DNA from: Desulfocapsa sp.
GTDB lineage: Bacteria; Desulfobacterota; Desulfobulbia; Desulfobulbales; Desulfocapsaceae
Assembly (NCBI GenBank): GCA_022712895.1
Contig: JAFLJS010000051.1
Location: forward strand, 1-64,000
Direction of reading: 5' to 3'
DNA length: 64,000 nucleotides
The first letter of the stretch is position 1. Each line of letters starts with the position of its first letter. Positions 52,713-61,578 of this stretch are shown here, piece after piece. The notes under the pieces were generated by a model, which saw only the letters and a program-made list of their open reading frames with translations, did no database searches and had not been told where the DNA came from. A program made the translations under genes and the position numbers.

Positions 52713-53984
52713 ATGCAATTTGAGACAGCAGCATTACACGGTGGGCAAAAAGTCGAACAGGAGACGCTATCTCGCGCTGTACCCATTCATCGCACCACTG
52801 CATATCTGTTTAAAAGTACCGAACATGCCGCGAATCTTTTCAGCCTCAAAGAGCTTGGCAATATCTATACCCGTCTCGGGAACCCGACCCAGAGTATCCT
52901 GGAAGAACGTATGGCCCTGCTTGAAGGTGGTGCCGCATCCCTTGCTTTGTCTTCAGGAACATCTGCCATTTTTTACTCCATAATCAACATCTGTCAGGCT
53001 GGTGATGAAGTAGTGGCTGCCAATAATCTTTATGGTGGTACCTACTCGCAATTTAATTCCATTCTCCCTCAGTTTGGAATCAAAGTAATTTTTGTTGACC
53101 CAACAAATCCGGAAAACTTCAGTAACGCAATCACTGAGAAAACAAGAGCTCTCTATTGTGAGACCATTGGCAACCCCGGTCTCACAATGACAGATATTGA
53201 GGCTGTCGGAAAAATTGCGAAAGATAACAACCTGCCTCTGATTGTGGATGCTACCTTTACACCGCCATGCCTGTTTCGTCCCCTTGAGCATGGGGCAGAC
53301 ATTGTCATCCATTCGCTCACCAAATGGATTGGCGGACATGGCACAAGTATAGGTGGAATTGTGACCGACGGTGGATCATTCGATTGGACTGACCCCAAAT
53401 TCACATTATTCAACGAGCCTGATCTCTCCTATCATGGCCTTCGGTATGCGCATGATTTAGGTGAAATGAACCCCATTGCCTTTGCCCTTCGCATGCGTCT
53501 GGTTCCTCTGCGTAACCTTGGTGCATGCATTGCGCCAGACAATTGCTGGGCCTTTCTACAGGGTATGGAAACGCTTAGTCTCAGAATGGAACGTCACTCC
53601 CTGAATGGCCTTGCTGTTGCCGAATACTTAGCTAACCATGACGCGGTAGAGTGGGTTAACTACCCGGGTCTTCCCGGAAGTGCAAATTTTGAAACCGCCA
53701 GTCGCTATCTAAAGAATGGTTTTGGTGGTATGGTAACTTTTGGCATAAAAGGCGGGCTCGAATCTGGAAAGAATTTTATTGAATCGTTGAAGCTTTTCTC
53801 ACATGTTGCTAATGTTGGTGATGCGAAATCACTTGCTATCCATCCGGCATCCACAACGCATTCACAATTGTCTGCTGATCAGTTGCAAGAGTCTGGCATC
53901 ACTGATTCCATGATCAGATTGTCTGTTGGCATTGAGCATATTGATGATATTGTAGAGGACCTGTTACAGGCTCTTGCTGGGTAA
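52713..53984 (+). CDS. metY: MetY, O-acetylhomoserine sulfhydrylase-like enzyme
   Basis: 423-residue PLP enzyme of the Cys/Met metabolism family. [111 protein letters not shown] (PLP Lys in LTKW), and [12 protein letters not shown]. It adds sulfide to O-acetylhomoserine, giving homocysteine directly. It precedes metX and metW, which make and tune that substrate. No SAM riboswitch was recognised in the 43 bases upstream. Confidence 0.95.
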   Translation: MQFETAALHGGQKVEQETLSRAVPIHRTTAYLFKSTEHAANLFSLKELGNIYTRLGNPTQSILEERMALLEGGAASLALSSGTSAIFYSIINICQAGDEVVAANNLYGGTYSQFNSILPQFGIKVIFVDPTNPENFSNAITEKTRALYCETIGNPGLTMTDIEAVGKIAKDNNLPLIVDATFTPPCLFRPLEHGADIVIHSLTKWIGGHGTSIGGIVTDGGSFDWTDPKFTLFNEPDLSYHGLRYAHDLGEMNPIAFALRMRLVPLRNLGACIAPDNCWAFLQGMETLSLRMERHSLNGLAVAEYLANHDAVEWVNYPGLPGSANFETASRYLKNGFGGMVTFGIKGGLESGKNFIESLKLFSHVANVGDAKSLAIHPASTTHSQLSADQLQESGITDSMIRLSVGIEHIDDIVEDLLQALAG

Positions 53985-54004
53985 AAATAAATAAATTGAA
54001 CGTC

Positions 54005-54061
54005 GAACATCGAATCCAAAGACTAAAAACAGATACTGTTTGTTTCTTTCATTCGATGTTC
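54005..54061. repeat. 11-bp inverted repeat
   Basis: GAACATCGAAT (54005-54015) and ATTCGATGTTC (54051-54061) are exact complements separated by 35 bases. Further variants of the same word (TTCAATGTTC, TTCGATATTC) follow to 54115. TTTCATTCGATGTT occurs again at 62043-62056. It looks like a dispersed intergenic repeat family. Confidence 0.5.
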
Positions 54062-54133
54062 AATGCTCAATGTTCTGGTAGGCGGGTTTTTACGAGACTC
54101 CGTGTTCGATATTCGTCTTTTCAATTTTAAATA

Positions 54134-55264
54134 ATGTCACACGTCACAAAAAACAAATTCACATACGGTTCTCCTCCCAACGAGCAACTCCTCGAAAGTG
54201 GCCTCAAACTGGGCCCCATCACTATAGCCTACGAGACACTGGGTGAACTGAACGAAAGTAAAGACAACGTAATCCTCATCTGCCACGCCTTCACCGGTGA
54301 CTCTCACGTTGCTGGCCACTACGAAAAGGAACCAGAAGACACCCCGCCAGGCTGGTGGGACTTTATGGTGGGTCCTGAAAAGGGAATTGACACTAATCGC
54401 TACTTTGTTATCTGCTGCAATATCTTAGGAAGCTGTATGGGCAGTACCGGCCCTGCCTCCATCAATCCTGCCACCAACAAACCCTACGGTCTTGATTTCC
54501 CTATGGTCACCATCGGCGACATGGTGAATAGCCAGAAACACCTGCTCGATCATTTGGGAATAAAAAAATTACGCTCCGTCATTGGAGGTTCAATTGGCGG
54601 AATGCAAGTGCTTGAGTGGTGTATTCGCTATCCTGAGATGGTAACTTCCGCAATCCCCATAGCTACCACCATGCGTCACTCAGCTCTGGCAATCGCTTTT
54701 AATGAAGTAGCGAGACAGGCGATCATGGCAGACCCAGACTGGAACAATGGTGACTATTACAACGATGCCGGCCCCCATCATGGACTTGCTGTGGCCCGAA
54801 TGATAGGCCATGTTACGTACTTGTCTGATGAGGCCATGCGCCGCAAGTTTGGACGTCAGCTCCAGGACAAAGAAGATTTCTCCTTCAACTTTGGAGTAGA
54901 TTTCCAGGTGGAGAGTTATCTACACCATCAGGGAACAAAATTCGTCAAGCGCTTTGATGCCAATTCAGTGCTATATCTCACAAAAGCTGGGGATTATTTT
55001 GATCTTAAAAGTTCTGAACATACAGACGAAAGTCTTCATGACCTTAGAGACAACAGATCAAAATTTCTGATCATTTCCTACACCTCTGACTGGCTCTATC
55101 CGACGTATCAAGCAAGGGAATTGGTTCAGGGTTTAAAACGAAGTAGACAGGACGTCAGTTTCTGTGAAATAGAAGCAGACTGTGGTCATGATGCATTCCT
55201 TATACAGGACAAACGCTTAACAAAATTGATCAAAGGATTTCTGGATGGCCTCACAATCTCCTAA
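54134..55264 (+). CDS. metX: MetX, homoserine O-acetyltransferase
   Basis: 376-residue alpha/beta hydrolase-fold enzyme. LICHAFTGDSHVAG, WWDFMVGPEKGIDTNRYFVICCNILGSCMGSTGPASINP, VIGGSIGGMQVLEWCIRYPEM with the nucleophile Ser, DANSVLYLTKAGDYFDL, ISYTSDWLYP with the triad Asp, and DCGHDAFL with the His. It activates homoserine for sulfhydrylation. The next gene, metW, overlaps it by 20 bases, the usual MetX-MetW arrangement. Confidence 0.96.
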   Translation: MSHVTKNKFTYGSPPNEQLLESGLKLGPITIAYETLGELNESKDNVILICHAFTGDSHVAGHYEKEPEDTPPGWWDFMVGPEKGIDTNRYFVICCNILGSCMGSTGPASINPATNKPYGLDFPMVTIGDMVNSQKHLLDHLGIKKLRSVIGGSIGGMQVLEWCIRYPEMVTSAIPIATTMRHSALAIAFNEVARQAIMADPDWNNGDYYNDAGPHHGLAVARMIGHVTYLSDEAMRRKFGRQLQDKEDFSFNFGVDFQVESYLHHQGTKFVKRFDANSVLYLTKAGDYFDLKSSEHTDESLHDLRDNRSKFLIISYTSDWLYPTYQARELVQGLKRSRQDVSFCEIEADCGHDAFLIQDKRLTKLIKGFLDGLTIS

Positions 55265-55874
55265 ACATTTACGCTTTGATCTTATGATCATCGCTTCCTG
55301 GATCAAACCGGGAGCACGGATCTTGGATCTTGGTTGCGGTCATGGTGATCTGCTGGCATACCTGAAAGAGCATAAGCAGATACAAGGCACCGGAATTGAG
55401 CAAAACAAGGAGAAGGCTGCTGCCTGTATTGAACGCGGTTTGAGTGTTCTGCAAGGAGACATCAAAGAGGAAGTTGACGATTATCCGGATGCTGCATTTG
55501 ATGTGGTCATCCTCAGCCAGACCCTGCAACAGGTTTATCAGCCCGATGTACTCCTAAAATCTCTTTCTCGAATCGGTAAACAGGTGATTGTCAGTTTCCC
55601 GAACTTCAGTCACTATCGGATCAGGTTGCAACTGTTCCTTAAGGGACAAGCCCCCAAGAGCCGTCAGCTCCCCTTTTCCTGGTACGATACACCAAATATT
55701 CGAGTAATCACCCTTGCTGATTTTAGAAAATTTTCAAAAGACGTTGGCTACACCATTGTAAAGGAGTGTGCAATCAACACCCATGACCAGGAAAAAAGTG
55801 GTCGAATTGTCACGCTCTTTTCAAATCTGCGGGCCACTTACGGTATATTTCTGATCGAAAATGAAACACCCTAG
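55245..55874 (+). CDS. metW: MetW, MetX-associated methyltransferase-fold protein
   Basis: 209 residues. RFDLMIIASWIKPGARILDLGCGHGDLLAYL is the SAM-binding start. GTGIEQNKEKAAACIERGLSVLQGD, FDVVILSQTLQQVYQPDVLLKSLSRIGKQVIVSFPNFSHYRIRLQLFLKGQAPKSRQLPFSWYDTPNIRVITLADFRKF is diagnostic of MetW. In several bacteria MetW is needed for MetX activity. The start lies within the end of metX, so synthesis is coupled. Confidence 0.94.
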   Translation: MASQSPKHLRFDLMIIASWIKPGARILDLGCGHGDLLAYLKEHKQIQGTGIEQNKEKAAACIERGLSVLQGDIKEEVDDYPDAAFDVVILSQTLQQVYQPDVLLKSLSRIGKQVIVSFPNFSHYRIRLQLFLKGQAPKSRQLPFSWYDTPNIRVITLADFRKFSKDVGYTIVKECAINTHDQEKSGRIVTLFSNLRATYGIFLIENETP

Positions 55875-55968
55875 TTCCTTCCTTTTTCTCTTTTCACCTT
55901 GACTTTGATTCTGCCGCGCATATAGTAACGGAAACAGTTATCATTACCACAAACCTCAGGAGGCTTTC

Positions 55969-56376
55969 ATGTCAAACAGAAGAGATTTTCTTAAAGGTAG
56001 TTTAGTTGCAGGGTCTGCTTTACTTCTTACTGGTGTAACAAGTGCCAATGCCACACCAGCAACATTTACCAATGTCATCTACACTTCGGAAAATCCTGGA
56101 AAATGGGGAAAGAAAGTTGGCAGTCATTTGCCTTCAATCACTGTCGAGGGAAGCAAGGTAACTGTTTTTACCAAACATGGTATGGCTGAAAAACATTATA
56201 TCGTACGACATACACTAGTACTTGAGGATGGAACTGTTGTGGGAGCCAAAGTCTTTAAGCCAAATGATAAGGAAGCAAAATCCAGTTATGAACTGCCTGC
56301 CGGATATAAGGGTAAATTCTTTGCCACCAGTTTCTGTAACCTCCATGACTTCTGGGTCAATGAAGCTACAGTTTAG
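55969..56376 (+). CDS. Tat-exported superoxide reductase (neelaredoxin/desulfoferrodoxin type)
   Basis: 135 residues. MSNRRDFLKGSLVAGSALLLTG is a twin-arginine signal. The rest is the superoxide-reductase iron domain with His and Cys ligands in KVGSHLPSI, FTKHGMAEKHYIVRHTL and SFCNLHDFW. The Glu that precedes the first His in many relatives is Ser here. There is no rubredoxin-like N-terminal domain. It would reduce superoxide to peroxide in the periplasm, an oxygen-defence trait of anaerobes. A strong AGGAGG precedes the ATG. Confidence 0.92.
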   Translation: MSNRRDFLKGSLVAGSALLLTGVTSANATPATFTNVIYTSENPGKWGKKVGSHLPSITVEGSKVTVFTKHGMAEKHYIVRHTLVLEDGTVVGAKVFKPNDKEAKSSYELPAGYKGKFFATSFCNLHDFWVNEATV

Positions 56377-56409
56377 GGTCAATATTTAATGCCTTCATAA
56401 AAGTGCTTC

Positions 56410-56464
56410 ACCATGGAGGACACAGGGCGAAGAGACACTCTTCCCCTTGTGTCCTTTATGGTTT
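56410..56464. terminator. Bidirectional hairpin terminator between convergent genes
   Basis: CCATGGAGGACACAGGG and CCCCTTGTGTCCTTTATGG pair with a 14-base loop and are followed by TTTTT. It serves the superoxide reductase gene on the plus strand and, with an A-rich 5' side, may serve the methyltransferase gene, whose stop codon it includes. Confidence 0.75.
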
Positions 56465-57106
56465 TTGAAAAAGAAATACACTCTTTTCCACGCGTAACAT
56501 TTCAGCCTGCCACTTTCTGGCAATCCATTCCATTGTCTCCACCGAAAAAAAAGCAATATGGCTACGGTCATCCTTGTAACGCCATCCTGTAAAAGCCTCC
56601 CTGTCCTGAGCCATTCCTGTCATAATCCCCAGCCATCCTCCTGGCTTGACAAGTGACCAGATCAGTTCCAAATCAATTTTAGGGTTCTTAAAATGTTCAA
56701 CCACCTCACTGGCACAGACAAAATCATATTCGACTTTGAGCACCTTACGTTCCGGGGCATAGAAGGGATCATAAAGCGCAACATTATGCCCTTGCTCTTC
56801 AAACATGACAGACAAGGTGGGGCCAGGTCCTGAACCAAAATCAAGGCCCACACTGTGTGGCCGAATCCTCTCCTGCATTGGCATAAATAACTTGCCAAGA
56901 AATGTACGGTACCCCGCATCATCAGGTGAATTTTGATGGCGATCATACTCCGCTTTTTCAGCTTCAGAGGGGAGGAAGTATTCGGGAGGGACAAAAATCA
57001 GGAAGCAATACTTACAACGATAATAGTCTCGAACGGTATCACTGTGGAAGAGTGAAAAACCTGATGAATGCTCACACAGAGGACATTTCCTGGCTATTGC
57101 TGTCAT
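56456..57106 (-). CDS. SAM-dependent methyltransferase with N-terminal zinc ribbon
   Basis: 216 residues. KCPLCEHSSGFSLFHSDTVRDYYRCKYCFLIFVPP is a four-Cys zinc ribbon. GLDFGSGPGPTLSVMFEEQGHNVALYDPFYAP is the SAM-binding motif with the acidic D of post-I, and YDFVCASEVVEHFKNPKIDLELIWSLVKPGGWLGIMTGM the rest of a class I methyltransferase. The architecture resembles sugar or tRNA-type methyltransferases. The next gene encodes a radical SAM protein, 12 bases away in the same direction. Confidence 0.85.
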   Translation of the reverse strand: MTAIARKCPLCEHSSGFSLFHSDTVRDYYRCKYCFLIFVPPEYFLPSEAEKAEYDRHQNSPDDAGYRTFLGKLFMPMQERIRPHSVGLDFGSGPGPTLSVMFEEQGHNVALYDPFYAPERKVLKVEYDFVCASEVVEHFKNPKIDLELIWSLVKPGGWLGIMTGMAQDREAFTGWRYKDDRSHIAFFSVETMEWIARKWQAEMLRVEKSVFLFQKP

Positions 57107-57118
57107 AAAATATGTCGA

Positions 57119-58129
57119 CTATTCCGGTAACAGTTCCTGTTTCAGCAAACAACAGGAGATCCGATGTACAGGTTTTCCCAGTTTATCGTAGGCAATGGTA
57201 TCCGGTTGCAGGAGCTTATTCATCACGCACCCCTCTGCAATGTCGAGCTGGAAAAAGTTGTCCTCGGTTAAACCATCATTGGCAATGAGTTTATTGTCAT
57301 TAATGGTAAAGGCATGTACAGGATGATCTTCACATAAGGGACATCGATATACACGACCGTTGGGAAAAACAAAAAAGTTCTCAGCAACTATGCCAGCACA
57401 TTCAAAGGTCTCGTTTTCTTCCAGGAAAACCTTAGGAAATGTTACATGGATGCCCGCTTCAGCAGCGTCAGCTGCAACTTTGGGAACAGTAGCGAGCCAC
57501 TCCTCAGGACTTACCTGCCACTCGGTACCATCTGCACTTTCCGCAGCGGAGTTTCCACGAAGACCGATCACCTGAATAAAGAAACGTTTCACACCGATGT
57601 CAGTGAGCAATGGAATCATACGGTGCAGATGTTTTATATTCAGATTTGACACGGTGTAAATAACCGACACATTATAGCCCGCTGCCACTGCTTTTCGCAT
57701 GTTGGTGGTACAGATATCGTAAACACCTTCTCCCCGGATTGGGTCGTTTACCAGGCTATCCGGGCCATCAAGGCTGAAACTCAAGAAATCAATCTGCTCT
57801 GGACTTGAGGTTTCCAGTAAGTTGTGGAAGAGATACCCATTTGAATCAACAGTTACATCAAAACCCAACTCCTTAGCTTTGCTGATTCCATGAACCAGAT
57901 CGGGGTGCATGGTTGGCTCACCACCCAGAAATATCACATTTGATTTTTTACCGGGTGCGACAAACAGTTCCAGCCATTTCTCCATGGTTTCACGGGAAAG
58001 CGTTTCTGTACCATGCTGCTCTTTGTTGATATAACAGTGACGGCAGGAAAGATTACAGGCCGTCAGGATATGGAAAAATATATTTCGTTCTCCGCTTTGA
58101 AAACCGACTGTTTTTGCTTTTGAAATCAT
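57119..58129 (-). CDS. Radical SAM protein with C-terminal Cys-rich (SPASM-like) region
   Basis: 336 residues. HILTACNLSCRHCYINKEQHG has the CxxxCxxC that binds the radical SAM cluster, and VIFLGGEPTMHPDL is the GGE motif. SFSLDGPDSLVNDPIRG and ISVIYTVSNLN-like stretches (YNVSVIYTVSNLNIKHLHRMI) follow. Late cysteines (FECAGIVAENFFVFPNGRVYRCPLCEDH; EGCVMN; SCCLL) suit an auxiliary cluster. Such proteins often modify peptides or tRNA; no substrate is evident. It is likely cotranscribed with the deaminase gene upstream. Confidence 0.88.
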   Translation of the reverse strand: MISKAKTVGFQSGERNIFFHILTACNLSCRHCYINKEQHGTETLSRETMEKWLELFVAPGKKSNVIFLGGEPTMHPDLVHGISKAKELGFDVTVDSNGYLFHNLLETSSPEQIDFLSFSLDGPDSLVNDPIRGEGVYDICTTNMRKAVAAGYNVSVIYTVSNLNIKHLHRMIPLLTDIGVKRFFIQVIGLRGNSAAESADGTEWQVSPEEWLATVPKVAADAAEAGIHVTFPKVFLEENETFECAGIVAENFFVFPNGRVYRCPLCEDHPVHAFTINDNKLIANDGLTEDNFFQLDIAEGCVMNKLLQPDTIAYDKLGKPVHRISCCLLKQELLPE

Positions 58130-58142
58130 TTTTTTGAGTATT

Positions 58143-58652
58143 CTATTGGCTCAGGGTATAGGAGGAAAGAAGTGAATCCTTCCAGTAGTTGTTTTCAGGA
58201 TTTGAAAAAAAACGTTTAAATAAAGAAAGGCTCTGCTCACGCAAAACATCCCTTACAAGCTCAATATGCATTTCTTTATACAGAGGATTGAGTTGTTGCA
58301 GGGGAAGATTGGTACCGCCTCCCATGACATCTTCATAGCCATACACGATCTTCCTAATTCCATTGAGAATCATAGTGGAATAACACATGAGGCACGGTTC
58401 CATGGTGGAATAGACGGTAATTTCTGCAAGGGGAATCGTCGTGTTTTGATTGAGCAAATTTCGTAACGCCACAATCTCTGCATGATCGATTTCATTTACC
58501 GTATCATTTTGCTCCTGACTGTGTTCCCGCCTGCCACTGGCCAGGATTTGATCCCCATGGACAAAGATCGCTCCCACGGGGAACTCTCCCTGTGCAAGAG
58601 CTTCTTCTGCTTGGCCCAATGCGATCTGCATGTATTTTTCGTGTCGTGTCAT
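58143..58652 (-). CDS. Cytidine/guanine deaminase-family enzyme (TadA-like)
   Basis: 169 residues. GEFPVGAIFVHGDQILASG, NEIDHAEIVALRNLL with the zinc-binding His and catalytic Glu (HAE), and VYSTMEPCLMCYSTMILNGIRKIVYGYED with the zinc Cys pair PCLMC. MGGGTNLP and a helical C-terminus complete the fold. It is either tRNA adenosine-34 deaminase or a free-base/nucleoside deaminase; the substrate loop is not decisive. It precedes the radical SAM gene by 13 bases. Confidence 0.88.
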   Translation of the reverse strand: MTRHEKYMQIALGQAEEALAQGEFPVGAIFVHGDQILASGRREHSQEQNDTVNEIDHAEIVALRNLLNQNTTIPLAEITVYSTMEPCLMCYSTMILNGIRKIVYGYEDVMGGGTNLPLQQLNPLYKEMHIELVRDVLREQSLSLFKRFFSNPENNYWKDSLLSSYTLSQ

Positions 58653-58688
58653 ATCAGAAGAAACTTACGTTACCAAACGAACTGTAGC

Positions 58689-59936
58689 TCATAGCTTACG
58701 TCCAAAATTCAAAACCGACTGGGCAATGGAAATCCCGGTCTGCTCCTGCACAAAATCATACCCTTTATCAAAAAAAGGCAAATAACACAACTCAGTCTCC
58801 AACACCTTAAAATGCACCTCGGGAAGCTGAGGCAACAGTTTTTGTTTATTCAGAGCTGCTCCGGCAAAAACAGATTTCAAGGCCTGCACAGCCTCTTTGC
58901 GCGGCAAAGTCACGGGATGCATATGTTCTGGCATTTCCTGCCCCCCTTCTCCTATCTTTTCCTGGCGAAGTGTTAGGTTTTTGCCAAGACGAAGAAATGT
59001 GCTCGGTCGTACCTTAAACCCGGGAATCCAGAAAATCAATTGCCTTTCCCTGTGTCGCGGCTGAATCACCAGGGGCTGATTGGTTGCCCGCAGGAAATCA
59101 GCAAACGTTTCAAGGGCCACACCCACTGCACGAACTGTCATTTTCCAGAAGGGAAGATGATACATCCCTTTGTAATCTGTTGCAACAGCGCTCCACTGAA
59201 TTTTCTGGAATCCACCCTTCTGCTCCTTCCATGATGAGTGGCAGTTATAACAGGAAAGAATCAAACTATCCCGTTTACCACTGAGCAAATCGCCACAGTG
59301 GGGGCAGACTGTCGCCAGAAAATGAGGTGCCCAGTTTTCTTTATAAGAAAAGGTGCCAGTTCGCATTGTATCCTCTGATCCGCCCCGGCCAAGAGCTTTA
59401 TTGGTTACAGCGTCGTAAAGTGTGCCGTTATCAATATAAAGTGGCAGGTAGATGCAGCTCAGCGTCTCTCCGATATAAGCACGGTGATAAAATGGAGCTT
59501 TAATATTTTCAGAATCAATGACAGTTAACTGGGCAGCCCTTTCGAGAACTGTTTTGGCTTTGATTGTCTGGGGGAGAAAATGACCAACAACTTCCTCGGT
59601 TACCAGGGTCACAGGCATGGCCTGGGGCCTAAGCCCAAGGGATGGTGGCAGAGCAGATACAAGCATTCCCTGCTGGGTTGTATCCACCACCTTATATTTT
59701 ATAAATTTCCCCTTACAGTAGTAGATGTTGCCCTTAAACCGTAAGTAAGGCGCATAAAACATATCCTCAGGCAGGATATGATCGGGAGCTTTGTGGGGAA
59801 GAACAAAACGTAAAAGCCCCCTGGTGACCATAAAATTTTGCACTTCACAGTAAGGACAACGGATAAGTCTGTCTGCCTCACTAAGTACAATATCCGCCCC
59901 ACAAGACGGACAATTCTGGTGGATTGTCAGATCCAT
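58689..59936 (-). CDS. Zinc-ribbon protein partner of the SPFH protein
   Basis: 415 residues of unknown function. It has CPSCGADIVLSEADRLIRCPYC at 10-31 and a middle pair CPHCGDLLSGKRDSLILSCYNC, both zinc ribbons. Between and after are strand-rich blocks (YAPYLRFKGNIYYCKGKFIKYKVVD; LSCIYLPLYIDNGTLYDAVTNK; FQKIQWSAVATDYKGMYHLPFWKM; YLPFFDKGYDFV). No membrane segments. The SPFH gene lies 15 bases upstream in the same operon, so they probably work together at the membrane. Confidence 0.7.
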   Translation of the reverse strand: MDLTIHQNCPSCGADIVLSEADRLIRCPYCEVQNFMVTRGLLRFVLPHKAPDHILPEDMFYAPYLRFKGNIYYCKGKFIKYKVVDTTQQGMLVSALPPSLGLRPQAMPVTLVTEEVVGHFLPQTIKAKTVLERAAQLTVIDSENIKAPFYHRAYIGETLSCIYLPLYIDNGTLYDAVTNKALGRGGSEDTMRTGTFSYKENWAPHFLATVCPHCGDLLSGKRDSLILSCYNCHSSWKEQKGGFQKIQWSAVATDYKGMYHLPFWKMTVRAVGVALETFADFLRATNQPLVIQPRHRERQLIFWIPGFKVRPSTFLRLGKNLTLRQEKIGEGGQEMPEHMHPVTLPRKEAVQALKSVFAGAALNKQKLLPQLPEVHFKVLETELCYLPFFDKGYDFVQEQTGISIAQSVLNFGRKL

Positions 59937-59951
59937 TGAAGTACTCTTACC

Positions 59952-61073
59952 TTATAGTCTCTCACCACACTGATTACAGAACATGGAACCCGGAATATTT
60001 TCACAGTTACATTTTGGGCACACACTAATTTGTGGCTTTTCACTGGTTGCGTGTCCACATTTGGAACAGAACTGTGCATTGGGAGTAAGGTTTTTACCGC
60101 AATTCAGGCATTGACTGAGCACCAGCTGCTGGTGTCCACAAAGTGGGCAAAAACGAGCATCAGATGCAATTTTATTCTGGCAATCCGGACAAATGATTTT
60201 AGGCTGAACAGATGTCGCAGGTGTTGCGGCCTGGCTTGCGGCAAATATACCAGGCATCATCAAACCCATTCCGAGGCCGATTCCTGCCCCTGCTTCGCCC
60301 TGCCCCTCAGCTGCCTTTTCCATGGCCATGGCCGCTTTCATCTTCACAAATCTATCCATATCATGGATTACACTCAAACGACTCTTATCGTCTATGGCTT
60401 TCTGCACTTCTTCAGGCGGTGTGATAGAAGTGATATATAAATGGCTTAGATGCAGACCAAAATGACCAAAGTCTCCCACCAGACGCTTCTGCAGTTCTAT
60501 GGAAAGTTCATCAAACTTTCCGGCAAGATTTAAGATGGTATCCAGCGTTTCACCGAGATAATCATTAAAGCGGGAGACAATTACCCTCTTCAAGTAGTTC
60601 CCAATATCATCAGTGGTAAATTTGCCCATGGTGCCCACCATGGAATTTATAAAGAGAACCGGTTGCACAATCTGAATATTAAAAATACCATGGGCACGCA
60701 GTCGAATGAGCCCAAGTTCGCTGTCTTTAAAAGCAACAGGGTTTCGAGTGCCCCATTTAAGATTTGTAAAATATTTCAGGTTGGCCATGTACACTTCCGC
60801 CCGCAAAGGAGAGTTTCCACCCCAAGGGATCGAAAGAATTTTGGTAACAAGGGGAAGATTGCGGGTTTTTAAGGTGTGACGCCCGGGGCCAAAAGCATCA
60901 CATGCTTTTCCTTTATAAAACAAAACGGCAGCCTGACTTTCCCGAACGGTGAGTTGAGCACCCCATTTAATTTCTCCAGAACCTGATTCCGGGAGACGAT
61001 GAACCAGCTCTTTGCCTGTTTCATCAAACCATTCTATATTTTCGAGAAACATTGCACTGTCAAATTGATTCAT
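59952..61073 (-). CDS. SPFH-domain protein with three C-terminal zinc ribbons (YdjI-like)
   Basis: 373 residues. The N-terminal half is an SPFH/band-7 domain: LTVRESQAAVLFYKGKACDAFGPGRHTLKTRNLPLVTKILSIPWGG, VAFKDSELGLIRLRAHGIFNIQI, LYITSITPPEEVQKAIDDKSR. A Gly/Met-rich stretch follows (AGAGIGLGMGLMMPGIFAASQA). Three zinc ribbons end it: CPDCQNKIASDARFCPLCG, CLNCGKNLTPNAQFCSKCG, CPKCNCENIPGSMFCNQCG. B. subtilis YdjI has a similar plan and belongs to a membrane-stress operon. Confidence 0.9.
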   Translation of the reverse strand: MNQFDSAMFLENIEWFDETGKELVHRLPESGSGEIKWGAQLTVRESQAAVLFYKGKACDAFGPGRHTLKTRNLPLVTKILSIPWGGNSPLRAEVYMANLKYFTNLKWGTRNPVAFKDSELGLIRLRAHGIFNIQIVQPVLFINSMVGTMGKFTTDDIGNYLKRVIVSRFNDYLGETLDTILNLAGKFDELSIELQKRLVGDFGHFGLHLSHLYITSITPPEEVQKAIDDKSRLSVIHDMDRFVKMKAAMAMEKAAEGQGEAGAGIGLGMGLMMPGIFAASQAATPATSVQPKIICPDCQNKIASDARFCPLCGHQQLVLSQCLNCGKNLTPNAQFCSKCGHATSEKPQISVCPKCNCENIPGSMFCNQCGERL

Positions 61074-61179
61074 AGTCTTCTCCTAGATAGCACTCTGGAT
61101 TATTGCATCTTTATATAACTGTAATTATAGTACAACAAAGCCCCATTTCAATAAGAAAAATAAAGGAGACGTTTAACAT

Positions 61180-61527
61180 ATGGACCTACAAGATGAATGG
61201 GATATAGAATCCGCAATGAAAGTGCTCAGACATCCAACAGTCGATTCAAAGCTTTGGGCAGATGCCGTGGAGTGGCTTATGCTCTATGGCCCTGACGAGA
61301 CGAGGCAACTGCTTCTACAAGCATCCGGAACTGCCACCCATGAGTGTTTTCCTGATTTGCAGGCCAAGGGGTATGCCGCTGACGGCCAGCCCTGTTACAA
61401 TGTTGAAGATCTTGCAAAAAGTTTGAATATCAGCAAGAATGAAGCTGAAGCGATGATTAAAGAGAAGGAAAAACTACACAAGATCCATCACTTTATCGAT
61501 GAAAAAGACACTATGAAAGTACAATAA
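61180..61527 (+). CDS. Hypothetical protein with HTH-like C-terminal segment, 115 aa
   Basis: I do not recognise this protein. It opens DLQDEWDIESAMKVLRHPTVDSKLWADAVEWLMLYGPDE, a helical region. The later NVEDLAKSLNISKNEAEAMIKEKEKL resembles a helix-turn-helix of the kind that selects for repressor folds. AAAGGAGA precedes the ATG by nine bases. It is divergent from the SPFH operon and convergent with a DUF1566 gene. A DNA-binding role is only a possibility. Confidence 0.65.
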   Translation: MDLQDEWDIESAMKVLRHPTVDSKLWADAVEWLMLYGPDETRQLLLQASGTATHECFPDLQAKGYAADGQPCYNVEDLAKSLNISKNEAEAMIKEKEKLHKIHHFIDEKDTMKVQ

Positions 61528-61540
61528 AAAAAACACTGGT

Positions 61541-61578
61541 CTTCATTTTTTTCGTTGCTGCAAATGAAGATTCTTTTT
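61541..61578. terminator. Bidirectional terminator
   Basis: CTTCATTT and AAATGAAG pair around a 13-base loop. A T-run (TTCTTTTT) follows on the plus strand and an A-run precedes it, so it can serve the hypothetical gene and the convergent DUF1566 gene. Confidence 0.75.

Noticed and set aside
53985-54133. SAM riboswitch before metX
   Set aside because: The sequence consists of short repeats and AT-rich spacer, with no K-turn or SAM-aptamer core visible.
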